DNA of 38,686 bases from Acetobacter papayae JCM 25143 (GCF_000613285.1 NZ_BAIN01000022.1:1-38686), one strand, 5' to 3'; counted from the stretch's first letter, positions 18,576 to 28,513 are shown. Translations and numbers: made by a program. Notes: generated by a model from the sequence alone, not told the origin.

Positions 18576-19474
18576 TTACGGAAGATAGGAGAGGGAGAAC
18601 CACTTTGCCTTGTCGAGCAGGGTGGTGCTGGGGCGCTGGCGCAGCACGGCGGCGGACCAGCCGCGCTTGCACAGTGCTTTGAGAATGGCCTCGTAACTGG
18701 CCCCCATGATGCGTGCGGGCAGCATGGCGCGGCCATTGCAGGCTTTCATGGTGACAAACGCGATGCGGAAATGATCCTGCGCGCGGGTGGCCAGAATCCG
18801 GCACACGCCTCAAGCCCCGGTGCGTCCAGCGCCTTGACGGCGTCGCGCGGGACATAAAAACGCTCCAGCAGGTCGGAGGGCAGGTACAGGCGGCCACGCG
18901 CTGCATCCTCGGGGATATCGCGCAGGATGTTGGTCAATTGCAGGGCGCGGCCCAGATGGTAGGCAACCTTGTCGCCATTATCGGAACATTCGCCAAAGAT
19001 ACGTACGGACAGGCGGCCCACGGCCGAGGCCACGCGGTCGCAATACAGGTCGAGTGTGGCTTCATCCGGCGCGACAATGGCGGACTGGGTGTCCATCATC
19101 ATGCCATCGATCACGGCGGTGAAGTCAGCCTGACGGAGCGCGAAAAAATTGATGGTGGCCAGCAGCACGCGTTCGAGCGGTTCGGGCTGTGGGGCGCTTT
19201 GCGGGCCATACAGCCGCGCGATGCGGGCATGCCATTCATCCAGCGCCTGTGTGCGCTCGGCCAGCGGGGCGTTGCCATCGGCAATATCGTCCACAACGCG
19301 GCAGAAAGCATAAATGGCGAACATGCCGTAACGACGCATGGGCGGGAGAATTTTCATACCCGCTGCAAAAGACGTACCAGCCTGTTTGACGGTATTTTCC
19401 ACCCACGCGAGGTCCGCAGGGTCGCATCCCAGGGGGGTGGGCTGGTTATGCGTCTGGATGTCCTGTGCTGTCAC
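18576..19474 (-). CDS. hpnD: HpnD, presqualene diphosphate synthase (one frame break)
   Basis: HpnD joins two farnesyl diphosphates to presqualene diphosphate. The two aspartate motifs of the squalene/phytoene synthase fold are present: VVDDIADG (residues about 61-67) and LTNILRDIPEDAARGRLYLP (about 180-199). The C-terminus is in a different frame: after GLEACAG the family sequence continues as CRILATRAQDHFRIAFV and ends KAKWFSLSYLP. The change is near 18800-18815. Joined length is about 299 residues. It lies between hpnC and hpnE. Confidence 0.9.
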
Positions 19475-19567
19475 GCGCTCTTACCTGTCTGCTCTGGATG
19501 CTGGAAACGGGGCCACCGTTCCGAAGAAGAGAGCCCCTTTTTACAGAAGTTTCATGATGGGGGAAGG

Positions 19568-20428
19568 TCAGCGCCATGCCTTCAAGGCTGCGGCTGCCGC
19601 ATGCAAGGCGTCTGTGCGGCGCAGGGCAACGCGGCCTGCCAGCGGGTCTTCACGGCGCAGGCGCAGGGTCAGGCGTTCGGCCAGAGTGACAATGGCGGCG
19701 CATTCCATGCGAAAGCGGCGGCTGTGTATCTGCCCCGGCAGAATAGCGGCCTGACGGTTGAGAGTGTCCACACCGTCCAGCAGGGCGTTAAAAACGCGGC
19801 GCAGGGCAGCCGAGGTGCGACCTTCAAGCAGGGCTTCGGAGGTCAGGCCGTGCTGGCGCAGCATGTCGGAGGGAATGTAGCAGCGCTTGAGCCGCTGCAG
19901 ATCCTGCGCGCAGTCTTGCAGGTGGTTGAGAATCTGGAGCGAGGTGCACAGGGCATCGGACGCCGCGAAGGCGTCAGCGCTCTCCTTGTGCAGGCCGATC
20001 AGATAACGCCCCACCGGGTTGGCGGAGTAGCGGCAGTAATGCAGCAGGTCTGACCAGCTTGCGTATTCCTTGCCCAGAGAATCATCCCTAAAGGCGATCA
20101 GCAGGTCGGTTGCGGTTTCAAACGGCACGCCGGTCTGCATGAGAGAGACGCGCAGGCGCGCGGCACTCTGGGCATCGGGCCTGTTGATAGCGGAGCGCTG
20201 CCCGTGCAGCACCTCCTCCATGGCGTTGAGCCGTGCAACCTTGTCCTGCGGGGCCAGTGTTTCGCTATCGGCAATATCGTCGATAACGCGGGCATAGGCG
20301 TAATACGCATGAACATGCGGGCGCAGCGCCCGGCTGATCAGTAGGGAGCCGACGGGAAAATTCTCGTCGGACGCGCCTTTCCCGGAAGAAACGTCGGTTG
20401 TTCCCCATACGTCTGTATCGTCTGTCAT
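19568..20428 (-). CDS. hpnC: HpnC, hydroxysqualene synthase
   Basis: This 286-residue member of the squalene/phytoene synthase family has the first Asp motif VIDDIADSE (D50, D51, D54) and a second in LNHLQDCAQDLQRLKRCYIP (D172, D176). HpnC converts presqualene diphosphate to hydroxysqualene. The start ATG at 20428 gives MTDDTDVWGTTDVSSGKGAS, with the family's FPVGS just after. The frame is intact. Spacing to hpnD is about 93 bases, somewhat wider than the other gaps in this operon. Confidence 0.92.
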   Translation of the reverse strand: MTDDTDVWGTTDVSSGKGASDENFPVGSLLISRALRPHVHAYYAYARVIDDIADSETLAPQDKVARLNAMEEVLHGQRSAINRPDAQSAARLRVSLMQTGVPFETATDLLIAFRDDSLGKEYASWSDLLHYCRYSANPVGRYLIGLHKESADAFAASDALCTSLQILNHLQDCAQDLQRLKRCYIPSDMLRQHGLTSEALLEGRTSAALRRVFNALLDGVDTLNRQAAILPGQIHSRRFRMECAAIVTLAERLTLRLRREDPLAGRVALRRTDALHAAAAALKAWR

Positions 20429-20501
20429 GCCTCGGCCCGATCAAAAATGGCAGCCTGTGGTTTACACGAGCCACCCCGGCCTGCCTATCCCTTCGCGTAT
20501 C

Positions 20502-21685
20502 CTAGCCGGTGCGCCCATCATTGGGGATGGCATCCGTATAGGAGCGGTTTTTCCAGACAACGCCGCGCCCCCGGTGGTGGTTGACAGCCGAGCCGACGGT
20601 AGCGGCGGTATAGAAAACCGCAATGAACGGCAGTGCGAGCGCCCACAGCGGTGAGAGTCTGAAGCGCCTGAGCGTGGGCAGGAACGAGCAGGTTGAGGCC
20701 AGCCATGTGGCAGCACCAATCCAGTGCGCCGGACCGTGGGCAAACAGGCCCAGCAGGGCAGGGGTAATCCACACCAGCAGCATGCCCAGCACGGTCAGGA
20801 CCAGCAACAGGGGCGAAAAACGCAACTGCACATAAGCGGTGCGCGTGATCATGCGCCAGATATCAGCCGGGCCGGGATAGGGGCGGATGGAGCGCGCCAA
20901 CTGAGAATGGCCCAGATAGAGCAGTCCCCCGGCCTGCTTGACGCAGAGTGCTAGGGTGCAGTCATCAATCAGGGCACCTTTCAGCGCATCTATGCCGCCG
21001 ATACGGCGCAGCATGTCGCGCTGGAGCAGGATGGTGCCGCCCGCGGCCCCGGCCGTCCGGCTTTTGGGGTCGTTTACTCTGGCAAAGGGGTAGAGCAGGG
21101 CGAAAAAGAAGACAAACGCTGGCACCAGTGCCCGTTCGGCCAGACTTTCGCACTGTAGTTCCACCATTTCCGACACCATGTGCAGGCGGTCGGTCTGGGC
21201 TTTTCTAACCAGTGTGGCAACATGCTGGGGCGCGTGGATGATGTCGCATCGGTTAGCAGGATATAGCCATCACCCTGCGTTGCGCGGCGCTCGGCTTCCT
21301 GCACGCCTTGTGAGACAGCCCAGAGCTTGCCGCTCCAGCCGGGCTGCGGGGCAACCCCGTCCAGCACGTGCAGGCGGTTGGCCGGGTCGGGCAGGGCGCG
21401 GGCCAGTGGGCCGGTGTTATCCGCGCTGCGGTCATTGACCAGAATGATGGAAAGCGGGCCGGGATAGTCCTGCGCCATTAACGAGGACAGGGCGACCTCA
21501 ATGGATTCGGCTTCGTCACGGGCAGGCACGACAATCGTGACGGCAGGCGCGCTACCATCCGCCGTGGGGATGATCTGATCTGGTGTCGCAGGGGCCAGAA
21601 TGGGGCCTTTCTGCCAGAAGCGTCCGTGGAAAAAGAGGAGTCCTACCCAGATGGCGGCGCACAGAACGGCGAGAGCCAATAGCAT
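20502..21685 (-). CDS. hpnB: HpnB, hopanoid glycosyltransferase (one frame break)
   Basis: This GT2-type glycosyltransferase has an N-terminal membrane segment (MLLALAVLCAAIWVGLLFFH), the nucleotide-sugar domain (VTIVVPARDEAESIEVALSS, ILVNDRSADNTG), and C-terminal membrane segments (LLLVLTVLGMLLVWITPALL and beyond). A frame break near 21245 interrupts the catalytic DAD motif: the first frame gives ILLTDA and the second, after a missing base, gives DIIHAPQHVATLVRKAQTDR. The join restores TDAD. The product probably glycosylates hopanoids. It lies directly after hpnA. Confidence 0.88.
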
Positions 21686-21703
21686 GAGTTCGTGCCCTCT
21701 TTC

Positions 21704-22705
21704 TTACTTCAGCATGCCGTTGGACTGGAACCACGCGATGGCATCTGCCACCGCCTCACGCGCGGGGCGGGGGGTATAGCCCAGCTCGTGTATGGCCTTG
21801 TCGGATGAAAAGAACATTTTCTTGCGCGACATGGCCAGCATTTCACGGGTAACGCGCGGCGTAATGCCAAACGCGCGCGAAAGCCATTCCGAAACAACGG
21901 CCACAGGCCAGATAACCTCCTGCGGCAGGCTTATTTTCGGCGGCGGCACATGGGCTATGTCCGAAACCATGGCAAACAGGTCGCGCAGGAGGAAATTCTG
22001 CCCGCCCAGAATGTATTTCTCGCCAATAACACCGCGTTCGAGTGCCAGCGCATGGCCTTCGGCGACGTCATCCACATGCACGATGTTCACGCCTGTATCC
22101 ACATAGGCGGGCATGCGTCCTGCGGCGCAGTCCAGAATCATCTGCCCCGTGGGGGTGGGCTTGATGTCGCGCGGGCCAACAGGGGTGGAAGGATTGACGA
22201 TAACGGCAGGCAGGCCGCTTTCGCGGACGAGGCGCAGCACTTCCTGCTCCGCACGGTATTTTGAACGCTTGTAGATGCCGATAACCGCATGCTCACGCAC
22301 TGGCGTAGTTTCATCCGCCACGCTGCCATCCCCGATCAGCCCCAGTGCCGCTACGGAGGAGCAGTAGACGATACGCTCAACCCCCGCGGCCTGTGCCGCC
22401 AGCATGAGCAGGCGCGTGCCTTCCACATTGGCTTTCATCATGGGGGCGGGATCAGGCACCCACAGCCGGTAATCCGCCGCAACATGAAAGACATAGCGGC
22501 AGCCTTCTACCGCGCGGGCGAAGGTTTCGGGGCTGGAGAGATCGCCCTCCACCAGTTCAGCCGGAATATCGGCAATATTGCGCCGGTCGCTGCCCGCGCG
22601 CACCATCAGCCGCAGGTTATGCCCGCGCGCCAGTAATGTGCGCGCCACGGCGGACCCGACAAAACCTGTGGCGCCGGTGACAAGTGTGGGGGCGGTGGCG
22701 GTCAT
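21704..22705 (-). CDS. hpnA: HpnA, hopanoid-associated sugar epimerase
   Basis: This 333-residue extended-SDR protein has the NAD motif TGATGFVGSAVARTL (residues about 10-24), SSVAALG, and the catalytic YKRSK (Y145, K149). HpnA proteins are nucleotide-sugar epimerase/dehydratase-like enzymes encoded in hopanoid clusters; the exact substrate is not established. The ATG at 22705 opens the minus-strand hopanoid operon, divergent from hpnL with a 214-base gap. The frame is intact. Confidence 0.9.
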   Translation of the reverse strand: MTATAPTLVTGATGFVGSAVARTLLARGHNLRLMVRAGSDRRNIADIPAELVEGDLSSPETFARAVEGCRYVFHVAADYRLWVPDPAPMMKANVEGTRLLMLAAQAAGVERIVYCSSVAALGLIGDGSVADETTPVREHAVIGIYKRSKYRAEQEVLRLVRESGLPAVIVNPSTPVGPRDIKPTPTGQMILDCAAGRMPAYVDTGVNIVHVDDVAEGHALALERGVIGEKYILGGQNFLLRDLFAMVSDIAHVPPPKISLPQEVIWPVAVVSEWLSRAFGITPRVTREMLAMSRKKMFFSSDKAIHELGYTPRPAREAVADAIAWFQSNGMLK

Positions 22706-22919
22706 GCGTGGGGCCTCTGTGCAAAAGGGTGCCTGAAACGGGATGGGCAGCCTGATTTAAACGTACGGTTTGTTTCTTTATCCTGACGCATGAGGTGGCG
22801 CCAGACCCCGTGGTGGTGTAAGGGGGCGGATCATTCATAGACATGCCCGCAAGGGGTTTCTGTCAGGCTTTCAGGGCGGGCAGGCCCATCTGGCGTGATG
22901 GGCGGACAGAGCTGGTACC

Positions 22920-23978
22920 TTGAAGAAGCTTACTGTTTTTCTCACTTTCCTCGGGCTGGTCGTCATTACAGCCGCTATGGCATGGAGCGGGTTCGATTCC
23001 GTCCTGCATGCGGTTCTGCGCATTGGCATGGGTGGTTTTGTCGCTGTTGTCTGCTGCCAGTTGGTTGTCAATGGGGTGCTGGGTCTTGCCTGGCACGCGG
23101 CTTTTCCCGAGATCGGCTATGTTAAGCTTCTAGGTGCCCGCATGGTCAGGGATGCAGCAGCGACATGCCTGCCTTTTTCACAGATCGGGGGCATGGTGGT
23201 GGGTATCCGCGCCACCTGCTCGGGCCATGGCCTGCACCCCACGCGCGGCAGGCAGATTGAACTGCCCGAAGCCACCTGCGCCAATCTTGTGGATATCACT
23301 ACCGAAGTCATGGGGCAGGTGGGTTTCGTGCTGCTGGCTGTGGCGTGTCTGGTTGCGCATCAGCGTTCCAGCCCGTTTGTCCTGCCGGTTGTGATCGGGG
23401 CGGTGTTTCTGATTGTCGGGATTGTCGGCTTTATCTGGACCCAGCGGCATGGCGGCAATATTTTCCGCCGTTTCGGAGGGGTGATTACCCGCAATATCGC
23501 CAGCCAGTGGCATGATAACCTACAGGCCGGGGCTGACCATTTGCAGGAACGCCTTGAAGCGGCGTGGAACCGCCCGTGGCATATCGCCCGCTCGGCACTC
23601 TATCATCTGGTAGGCTGGCTGGGCAGCGCTGGCATTCTGTGGCTGACAGCCCGTTTTCTGGGAGCGAACCTGACCTTTGCGGATGCTGTGGCGGTGGAAG
23701 GCGTAACCTGCGCCATCATGTCCATGGGGTTTCTGGTGCCGGGTAGCCTTGGCGTGCAGGAAGGGGCCTATATGGCGCTGGGCCATGCTTTTGGCATAGA
23801 ACCTTCGGTGGCGCTGGGCCTGTCCCTACTACGGCGCGGGCGTGAACTCATTATCGGTATTCCTGTTCTGCTGGCATGGCAGGTCATGGAAATGCGCAGC
23901 CTGCGGTCGGGCGAACGCGCGGCGGAAACCGCATCTTCCACTCCATCTTCCACCGTGGAGGATAAGGGTATTGGCTGA
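22920..23978 (+). CDS. hpnL: HpnL-like membrane protein
   Basis: This 352-residue integral membrane protein has about eight hydrophobic segments and the flippase-like layout of the lysylphosphatidylglycerol-synthase N-terminal fold, with the family-typical MGFLVPGSLGVQEGAYMALG. HpnL proteins are linked to hopanoid clusters and are thought to act in transport or localisation; the role is inferred. The start is the TTG at 22920, as no ATG fits the N-terminus MKKLTVFLTFLGLVVITAAM. Its stop overlaps the tyrA start, so the two are probably co-translated. The C-terminal tail is low-complexity (SSTPSSTVEDKGIG). Confidence 0.85.
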   Translation: MKKLTVFLTFLGLVVITAAMAWSGFDSVLHAVLRIGMGGFVAVVCCQLVVNGVLGLAWHAAFPEIGYVKLLGARMVRDAAATCLPFSQIGGMVVGIRATCSGHGLHPTRGRQIELPEATCANLVDITTEVMGQVGFVLLAVACLVAHQRSSPFVLPVVIGAVFLIVGIVGFIWTQRHGGNIFRRFGGVITRNIASQWHDNLQAGADHLQERLEAAWNRPWHIARSALYHLVGWLGSAGILWLTARFLGANLTFADAVAVEGVTCAIMSMGFLVPGSLGVQEGAYMALGHAFGIEPSVALGLSLLRRGRELIIGIPVLLAWQVMEMRSLRSGERAAETASSTPSSTVEDKGIG

Positions 23979-24866
23979 AGTGCAGGCACCTATTTTCGAT
24001 ACGCTGCTTGTTGTCGGCCCGGGGCTTATCGGATCTTCCGTGCTGCGGCGTGCGCGTGTGCGTGGCAATATTGCCCGTAGCTGATCGCTGCGGATAGTAG
24101 CCCCGCAGTCTGCGCCCGTGTGCGCGAACTCGATCTGGCAGATGAAGCCACCACCGATCTGGCCGCCGCTGCCGCTCAGGCCGATTGCGTGATGCTATGT
24201 GTGCCCGTGGGGGCCATGGGCGAGGTCGCCGCTCAGGTCGTGCCTGCCATGAAGAGTGGTGCCGTGCTGACGGATGTGGGCTCGACCAAGGTTTCGGTTA
24301 TTGAGGCCATCGCGCCCATTCTGCGCGCCGATGTGCCTTATGTGCCGACGCACCCCATGGCGGGAACGGAGTTCTCCGGCCCAGATGCAGGGCTGGAGCA
24401 TCTGTTCGAGGATCGCTGGTGCCTGCTGACCCCGCTTGAAAGCACGACTGAGGCAGCCCTTGAGAGCATTCGCACCCTGTGGGAGCGGTGTGGGGCGCGC
24501 CTGCGCGAAATGACGCCACCGCATCATGACCGGGTATGCGCCATTGTCAGCCATCTGCCGCATCTGCTCGCCTTTACCATATGTGGCACGGCGGACGATC
24601 TGGCGGCTGAAACTCGCTCCGAGGTGCTCGACCTTGCGGCCTCCGGGTTCAGGGACTTTACGCGTATTGCCGCGTCAGACCCTATCATGTGGCGTGACAT
24701 CTTCCTGTATAACCGTGAAGCCCTGCTGGAAATGCTGGGGCGCTTCATGGAGGACGCACAGGCCATGGCCCGTGCGATTCGCTGGGGAGATGAGGCGTAT
24801 ATTGTGGACAAAATCGAGCGCGGTCGCGCTATCCGCAAAAGCCTGATCGAGAACCGGCAGGCCTGA
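23971..24866 (+). CDS. tyrA: Prephenate/arogenate dehydrogenase (one frame break)
   Basis: This enzyme makes the precursor of tyrosine. The N-terminus starts at TTG 23971 (or GTG 23980) with FDTLLVVGPGLIGSSVLRRA, the Rossmann motif; after NIARS a stop follows. The family sequence resumes in another frame as LIAADSSPAVCARVRELDLA, so one base is missing near 24080. The remainder has the conserved substrate region VPTHPMAGTEFSGPDAGLEH and the helical C-terminus SGFRDFTRIAASDPIMWRDI. Joined length is about 298 residues. It overlaps the hpnL stop by eight bases and converges with the TPR gene. Confidence 0.9.
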
Positions 24867-24880
24867 CAGGGCAGGCCTGC
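24857..24880. terminator. Hairpin at the tyrA stop
   Basis: GCAGGCCTG-ACAGGG-CAGGCCTGC is a perfect nine-base-arm hairpin that overlaps the tyrA stop and faces the converging TPR gene. No T-run follows on the plus side. Confidence 0.5.
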
Positions 24881-24887
24881 CGCCTGT

Positions 24888-25699
24888 TCAGGTCGGCTGG
24901 CCGAAGGCTTTTACCCGGAGCTGTTCCTGACGCTTGTGGGTCTTGTCCAGCATGGGGTTCAGGCTCATGGCCTTTTCCCATGCCTGTAGGGCGGCCCGGC
25001 CGTCGTTGCGCCGTTCTTCTATGGTTGAGAGCAGAATCCACGCGGCGGCATCTGACGGGTCACGCCCCAGACTTTCGCCCAGATCGGCAATAGCCCCTTT
25101 CAGGTCACCGGCGGCAAGGCGCATCTGGCGCGGCCGCGCCATAGAATCGGCTGGTCGGGCTGGAGTGCCAGTGCGTCCGAAAGGTCCTGCACGGCGTCAT
25201 CGGGCTTTTCAGCCGCCAGATCTTTTTCGGAGCGGTGCAGCAGCAGGCGTGTGGCCGGGGCCAGCTTGGAAGCGCGCAGGGTTTCCAGACGGCTCTCAAG
25301 GCCATGGGCCTGTTCGGGTGTTTTGGCGTGGGCCAGCCGGTCTGCCAGCACCCCTATCATGGGGGAGGCCGGAGCAGGGGCTACAGGCTGTGTGGGAGCT
25401 GTCGCTGGCCGGGCAGCCTGTGGTGCGGATGTGGCGGGCGCAGCCGGGCGGTGGATCTGCACCATGGGCGGCAGGGTCGGTACTGGCGGGGGGCCAGCAC
25501 TGCCATCAGGCTCGGACAGATCGGGGGCTTGCGCGTGAGCGGCAGAAGGCAGGCCCAGAACCATTATGGCACCAGTGCTGCCTAACAGGGCCAGATGCAG
25601 CAGGCATAAAAACAGAAACCCGTTTCTCCGCCGTGCGGAAAAACGGGTCTCACGCATGACAGGCAGGAACAAGCAGACCGTGTGGGTCTGTTCCGCCAT
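24888..25699 (-). CDS. Tetratricopeptide-repeat exported protein (one frame break)
   Basis: The N-terminus has a signal peptide (NGFLFLCLLHLALLGSTGAI, then LPSAAHAQA as a cleavage region), followed by a Pro/Ala-rich linker and then TPR-like helices: KDLAAEKPDDAVQDLSDALA, LAAGDLKGAIADLGESLGRD and GRAALQAWEKAMSLNP. The last two are in a different frame; the join is near 25115-25135, where the first frame reads LWRGRARCALP. The product is probably periplasmic and scaffolding. A nearer start is the ATG at 25657 (MRETRFSARRRNGF). Confidence 0.72.
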
Positions 25700-25704
25700 A
25701 TGCT

Positions 25705-25829
25705 TTAGCCCTGACGGGCCTTCATGCGGGGGTTCTTTTTGTTGATGACGTAAACCCGGCCACGACGACGAACCACACGGCAGTCCTTATCGCGCACCTT
25801 GCTGACTTCAGGCTGTTTCTGATCTTCAT
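25705..25829 (-). CDS. rpmJ: 50S ribosomal protein L36 (one base missing)
   Basis: This small essential gene is interrupted by one missing base. The first frame gives [10 protein letters not shown]; shifting by one then gives [20 protein letters not shown] and [10 protein letters not shown], ending at the TAA 25705-25707. The pattern CRVV with the following basic residues is that of the 41-residue form of L36. A run that should read AAA has only two A (near 25800). A functional organism must make this protein, so the break is almost surely an error in the sequence. Confidence 0.9.
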
Positions 25830-26005
25830 GGCCCGTATTCTCCGCCGAAACTGGTGAGTGCATAATTCAAGTTGGGTTGGCAATTACTGGCACTAAGCCC
25901 CGGAGTCAAGATTTACGGCCTGTTTGATCGACAAATTCGCCATTTTTCCGGCTAAAAACTCCCGCAGGAGGCCATGCTGCGGTGTCAAAGGAGCGCGCAG
26001 CCTTT

Positions 26006-26936
26006 TTAGGCTGTTTCCGGTGGGCGGAGTGTTGCCAGTGTTGCGGATAGGGTCTGAAAATCCGCCGAGCGGGGAGAGCGGGGCCGCCATGCCAGCGAGT
26101 GTGCGCCATGCGGGGCCGCCGGTCAGGGGGCGTGAGAGAATCCGCCGCCCCTTCAATATACCTGCATCAATAGCCAGAGCGGGCATGATGGCGATTCCCA
26201 AACCCAGTTCCACCAGCTCGGCCATGCTGTGAAGCGACATGGCGGTAAAGGTGGCCTCGCTTTCCCCTTCGGTGCCCGCCCGGTTGGGGCCTTGCCGGCA
26301 GATGGCCAGTGTCTGCTCGCGCAGGCAGTGCCCGTCTTCCATCATCACCATGCCGTGGCTCGACAGGCGGGAGACTGGCACGGTGTTCAGGCTGGCCAGT
26401 GGGTGGCCTTCGGGCATGATAACGCGGAAAGGGTCCTGCCAGAGAGGGTGGGTTTCCGTGCCATCGCACAGGCAGGGCATGGCGAGGGCAAGAATATCAA
26501 GCTGACCGAGCGAGAGTTTTTCTAGCAGGTGCTCGGTCGTGTCTTCCGTAATGGATAGGAGTAGCTGCGGAAAATGCTCGCGCAGGGTGGTGACGGTCTG
26601 CGGGATGAGAAACGGCCCGATGGTGGGGATGATACCGAGTCGCATTGGGCCTGTCAGGGGGGTGCGGGCTGCGGCGGCTAATTGAGGCACGGATTCGAGC
26701 GCCGCCAGCGCCTGCCGGGCCTTGAGCGCGATTTCGTGACCAAGCGGGGTAAACACCACTTTTTTGCCCACCGTGCGGTCAAGCAGGGTGGCGTCAAGCT
26801 GGCGTTCAAGCGCCATGATCCCGGCGGACAGGGTGGATTGTGTGACTGCGCAGGCCGCTGCCGCCCGGCCAAAATGGCGCAGTTCGGACAAGGCAATCAG
26901 ATAACGGAGCTGCTGGGCGGAGGGCAGGGGCAGCAT
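26006..26936 (-). CDS. oxyR: OxyR-like LysR regulator (one frame break near the C-terminus)
   Basis: This peroxide-sensing LysR-type activator starts MLPLPSAQQLRYLIALSELR (ATG at 26936), with the helix-turn-helix FGRAAAACAVTQSTLSAGIM. It has cysteines in ALAMPCLCDGTE and MEDGHCLREQTLAICRQG; the latter is the redox-disulfide region of OxyR. Near 26085-26100 the frame changes: after AWRTLA the family tail continues WRPRSPRSADFQTLSATLAT and stops at TAA 26006-26008. The uncorrected frame runs on to 25893. It is divergent from ahpC, the classical OxyR arrangement. Confidence 0.9.
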
Positions 26937-26982
26937 GGCGGTTTCCCGTATGGCGGAGGTCGGTTCATCAAACGTGGCGCGT

Positions 26983-26999
26983 TTGATCGATCCTATCAA
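26983..26999. promoter_or_regulatory. Candidate OxyR site between oxyR and ahpC
   Basis: TTGAT-CGATCCT-ATCAA is a perfect inverted repeat of the T-N11-A type bound by LysR-family proteins, 46 bases upstream of the oxyR start and about 120 upstream of ahpC. AT-rich sequence that could hold the ahpC promoter follows at 27000-27030. Confidence 0.55.
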
Positions 27000-27119
27000 T
27001 CATTATTATATAAAATATTCATTGGATTAAATGAACGGGCCGGGCCATACAGATTAACGCAGCCGCTGGCGTTTCTGGCGCTGGTGGCAAAAAAGCTAGT
27101 CAAACAAGGAGCTAGAACA

Positions 27120-27662
27120 ATGCTGACCGTTGGCGATAAATTTCCCAGCTTTAACCTGACCTCCGTTCCGGGTGGCCCGGAAGGCCTCAAGGGCGAGTTC
27201 GTTCAGATTACGGATCAGACCGACGCGGGCAAGTGGAAGATCGTGTTCTTCTGGCCCAAGGACTTCACGTTCGTTTGTCCCACGGAAATCGTGGCTTTCG
27301 GCAAGATGGCCAAAGACTTCGCTGACCGTGACGCCGTTGTGTACGGTGTGTCCATCGACAGCGAGTTCGTTCACCTGAACTGGCGCCTCCACCACGCGGA
27401 TCTGAAGGATCTGCCGATTCCGATGCTGGCCGACATCAAGCGCGAGCTGACGGAAGGCACGGGCGTCATGGCCAAGGAAGCAGGCGTTGCTCTGCGCGCT
27501 ACCTTCATTGTCGATCCGCAAGGCGTGATCCGTCATGTTTCCGTCAACGACCTGTCCGTTGGTCGTAACCCGCAGGAAGTTCTGCGCGTGCTCGACGGTC
27601 TGCAGAGCGATGAGCTGTGCCCGTGCAACTGGAAGCAGGGCGAAGACTTCATCAAAGTCTGA
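27120..27662 (+). CDS. ahpC: Alkyl hydroperoxide reductase AhpC (peroxiredoxin)
   Basis: This 180-residue typical two-Cys peroxiredoxin reduces hydrogen peroxide and organic hydroperoxides. The peroxidatic Cys lies in [11 protein letters not shown] (C53), and the C-terminal Cys pair is in [10 protein letters not shown] (C167, C169), with the latter as the expected resolving region. The ATG at 27120 is preceded by AAGGAG. It belongs to the AhpC group reduced by AhpD, whose gene is next; no AhpF is present. Regulation by the divergent OxyR is inferred from position. Confidence 0.96.
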   Translation: MLTVGDKFPSFNLTSVPGGPEGLKGEFVQITDQTDAGKWKIVFFWPKDFTFVCPTEIVAFGKMAKDFADRDAVVYGVSIDSEFVHLNWRLHHADLKDLPIPMLADIKRELTEGTGVMAKEAGVALRATFIVDPQGVIRHVSVNDLSVGRNPQEVLRVLDGLQSDELCPCNWKQGEDFIKV

Positions 27663-27743
27663 GCCTGAAAACCTGCCTTTCCGGCTTAGCTGGAAAGGTT
27701 TCCGCGGGGCCTTTGGCCCTGTCGGAGCCCCCGCACGTGGGGT

Positions 27744-27777
27744 GTGGGGTGCCTCGCTCTGCAGGGCGGCACCCCAC
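27744..27777. terminator. Hairpin between ahpC and ahpD
   Basis: GTGGGGTGCC and GGCACCCCAC form a perfect ten-base-arm hairpin with a 14-base loop. A weaker seven-base hairpin (CCTTTCC/GGAAAGG) lies just after the ahpC stop at 27676-27698. These could lower ahpD expression relative to ahpC or protect the mRNA end. Confidence 0.5.
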
Positions 27778-27910
27778 CACAAGCAGTTATGGCGCTGCGC
27801 CATGGCGTGCCGCTGGCTGTCTCGGCATAGTATTGCCGGACAGGCCGCTGATTTCTGATCTTTCCGTTCAGTTTTATTGCCACAACACCCCAACAGGTGA
27901 AGGAAAAGTC

Positions 27911-28438
27911 ATGTCCATTGATGCACTCAAGGATCGTATTCCCGATTACGCCAAAGACCTGCGCCTCAATCTCGGCACGTTGGCCAATGATGTCAGCCTG
28001 AGCCCCCAGCAGCTTGCGGGCACGTTCGTGGCCTGCGCCATTGCCGCGCGTAATGATGAGGTGACACGCGCCGTTGTGGCCCAGTTCACGGATGTCCTGT
28101 CCGCACAGGCACTGGCGGCGGCCAAGTCCGCTGCAGCCATCATGGGTATGAACAACATCTACTACCGCTTTGTGCATATGGCGGGTGGGGAATACGGCAA
28201 GATGCCTGCGCAGCTCCGTATGAGCGTGATTGGCAACCCCGGTGTGGAAAAGGTGGATTTTGAGCTGTGGTGTCTGGCCGTGTCCGCCATCAATGGCTGT
28301 GACCTGTGCGTGACCAGCCATGAAAAAATCGTGCGTGAGGCGCTGGGCTCTGGGGCCGTGCAGACAGCAGCGCGGATTGCCGCAGTCGTGCATGCCGTTG
28401 CCGTAACGCTTGAGGCCGCTGTAGCTTTGGAAGACTGA
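27911..28438 (+). CDS. ahpD: AhpD, alkylhydroperoxidase partner of AhpC
   Basis: This 175-residue all-helical protein has the redox motif [10 protein letters not shown] (C130, C133, H137) of the AhpD/CMD fold. AhpD shuttles electrons to AhpC from a dihydrolipoyl protein. The ATG at 27911 is preceded by GGAAAAG. The frame is intact. A hairpin at 28452-28475 (GACAGGCACC, loop AGAA, GGTGTCTGTC) follows the stop and may terminate the unit. Confidence 0.95.
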   Translation: MSIDALKDRIPDYAKDLRLNLGTLANDVSLSPQQLAGTFVACAIAARNDEVTRAVVAQFTDVLSAQALAAAKSAAAIMGMNNIYYRFVHMAGGEYGKMPAQLRMSVIGNPGVEKVDFELWCLAVSAINGCDLCVTSHEKIVREALGSGAVQTAARIAAVVHAVAVTLEAAVALED

Positions 28439-28513
28439 TTGAAGCGTGGTAGACAGGCACCAGAAGGTGTCTGTCGCGCCACTTCACATATTCTGATTTA
28501 AGGAATTTTGAAG

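Noticed and set aside
18938..20053. 371-codon open frame antisense to hpnD and hpnC
   Set aside because: Both minus-strand genes have intact Asp-rich catalytic motifs; the plus frame has none and no ribosome binding site.
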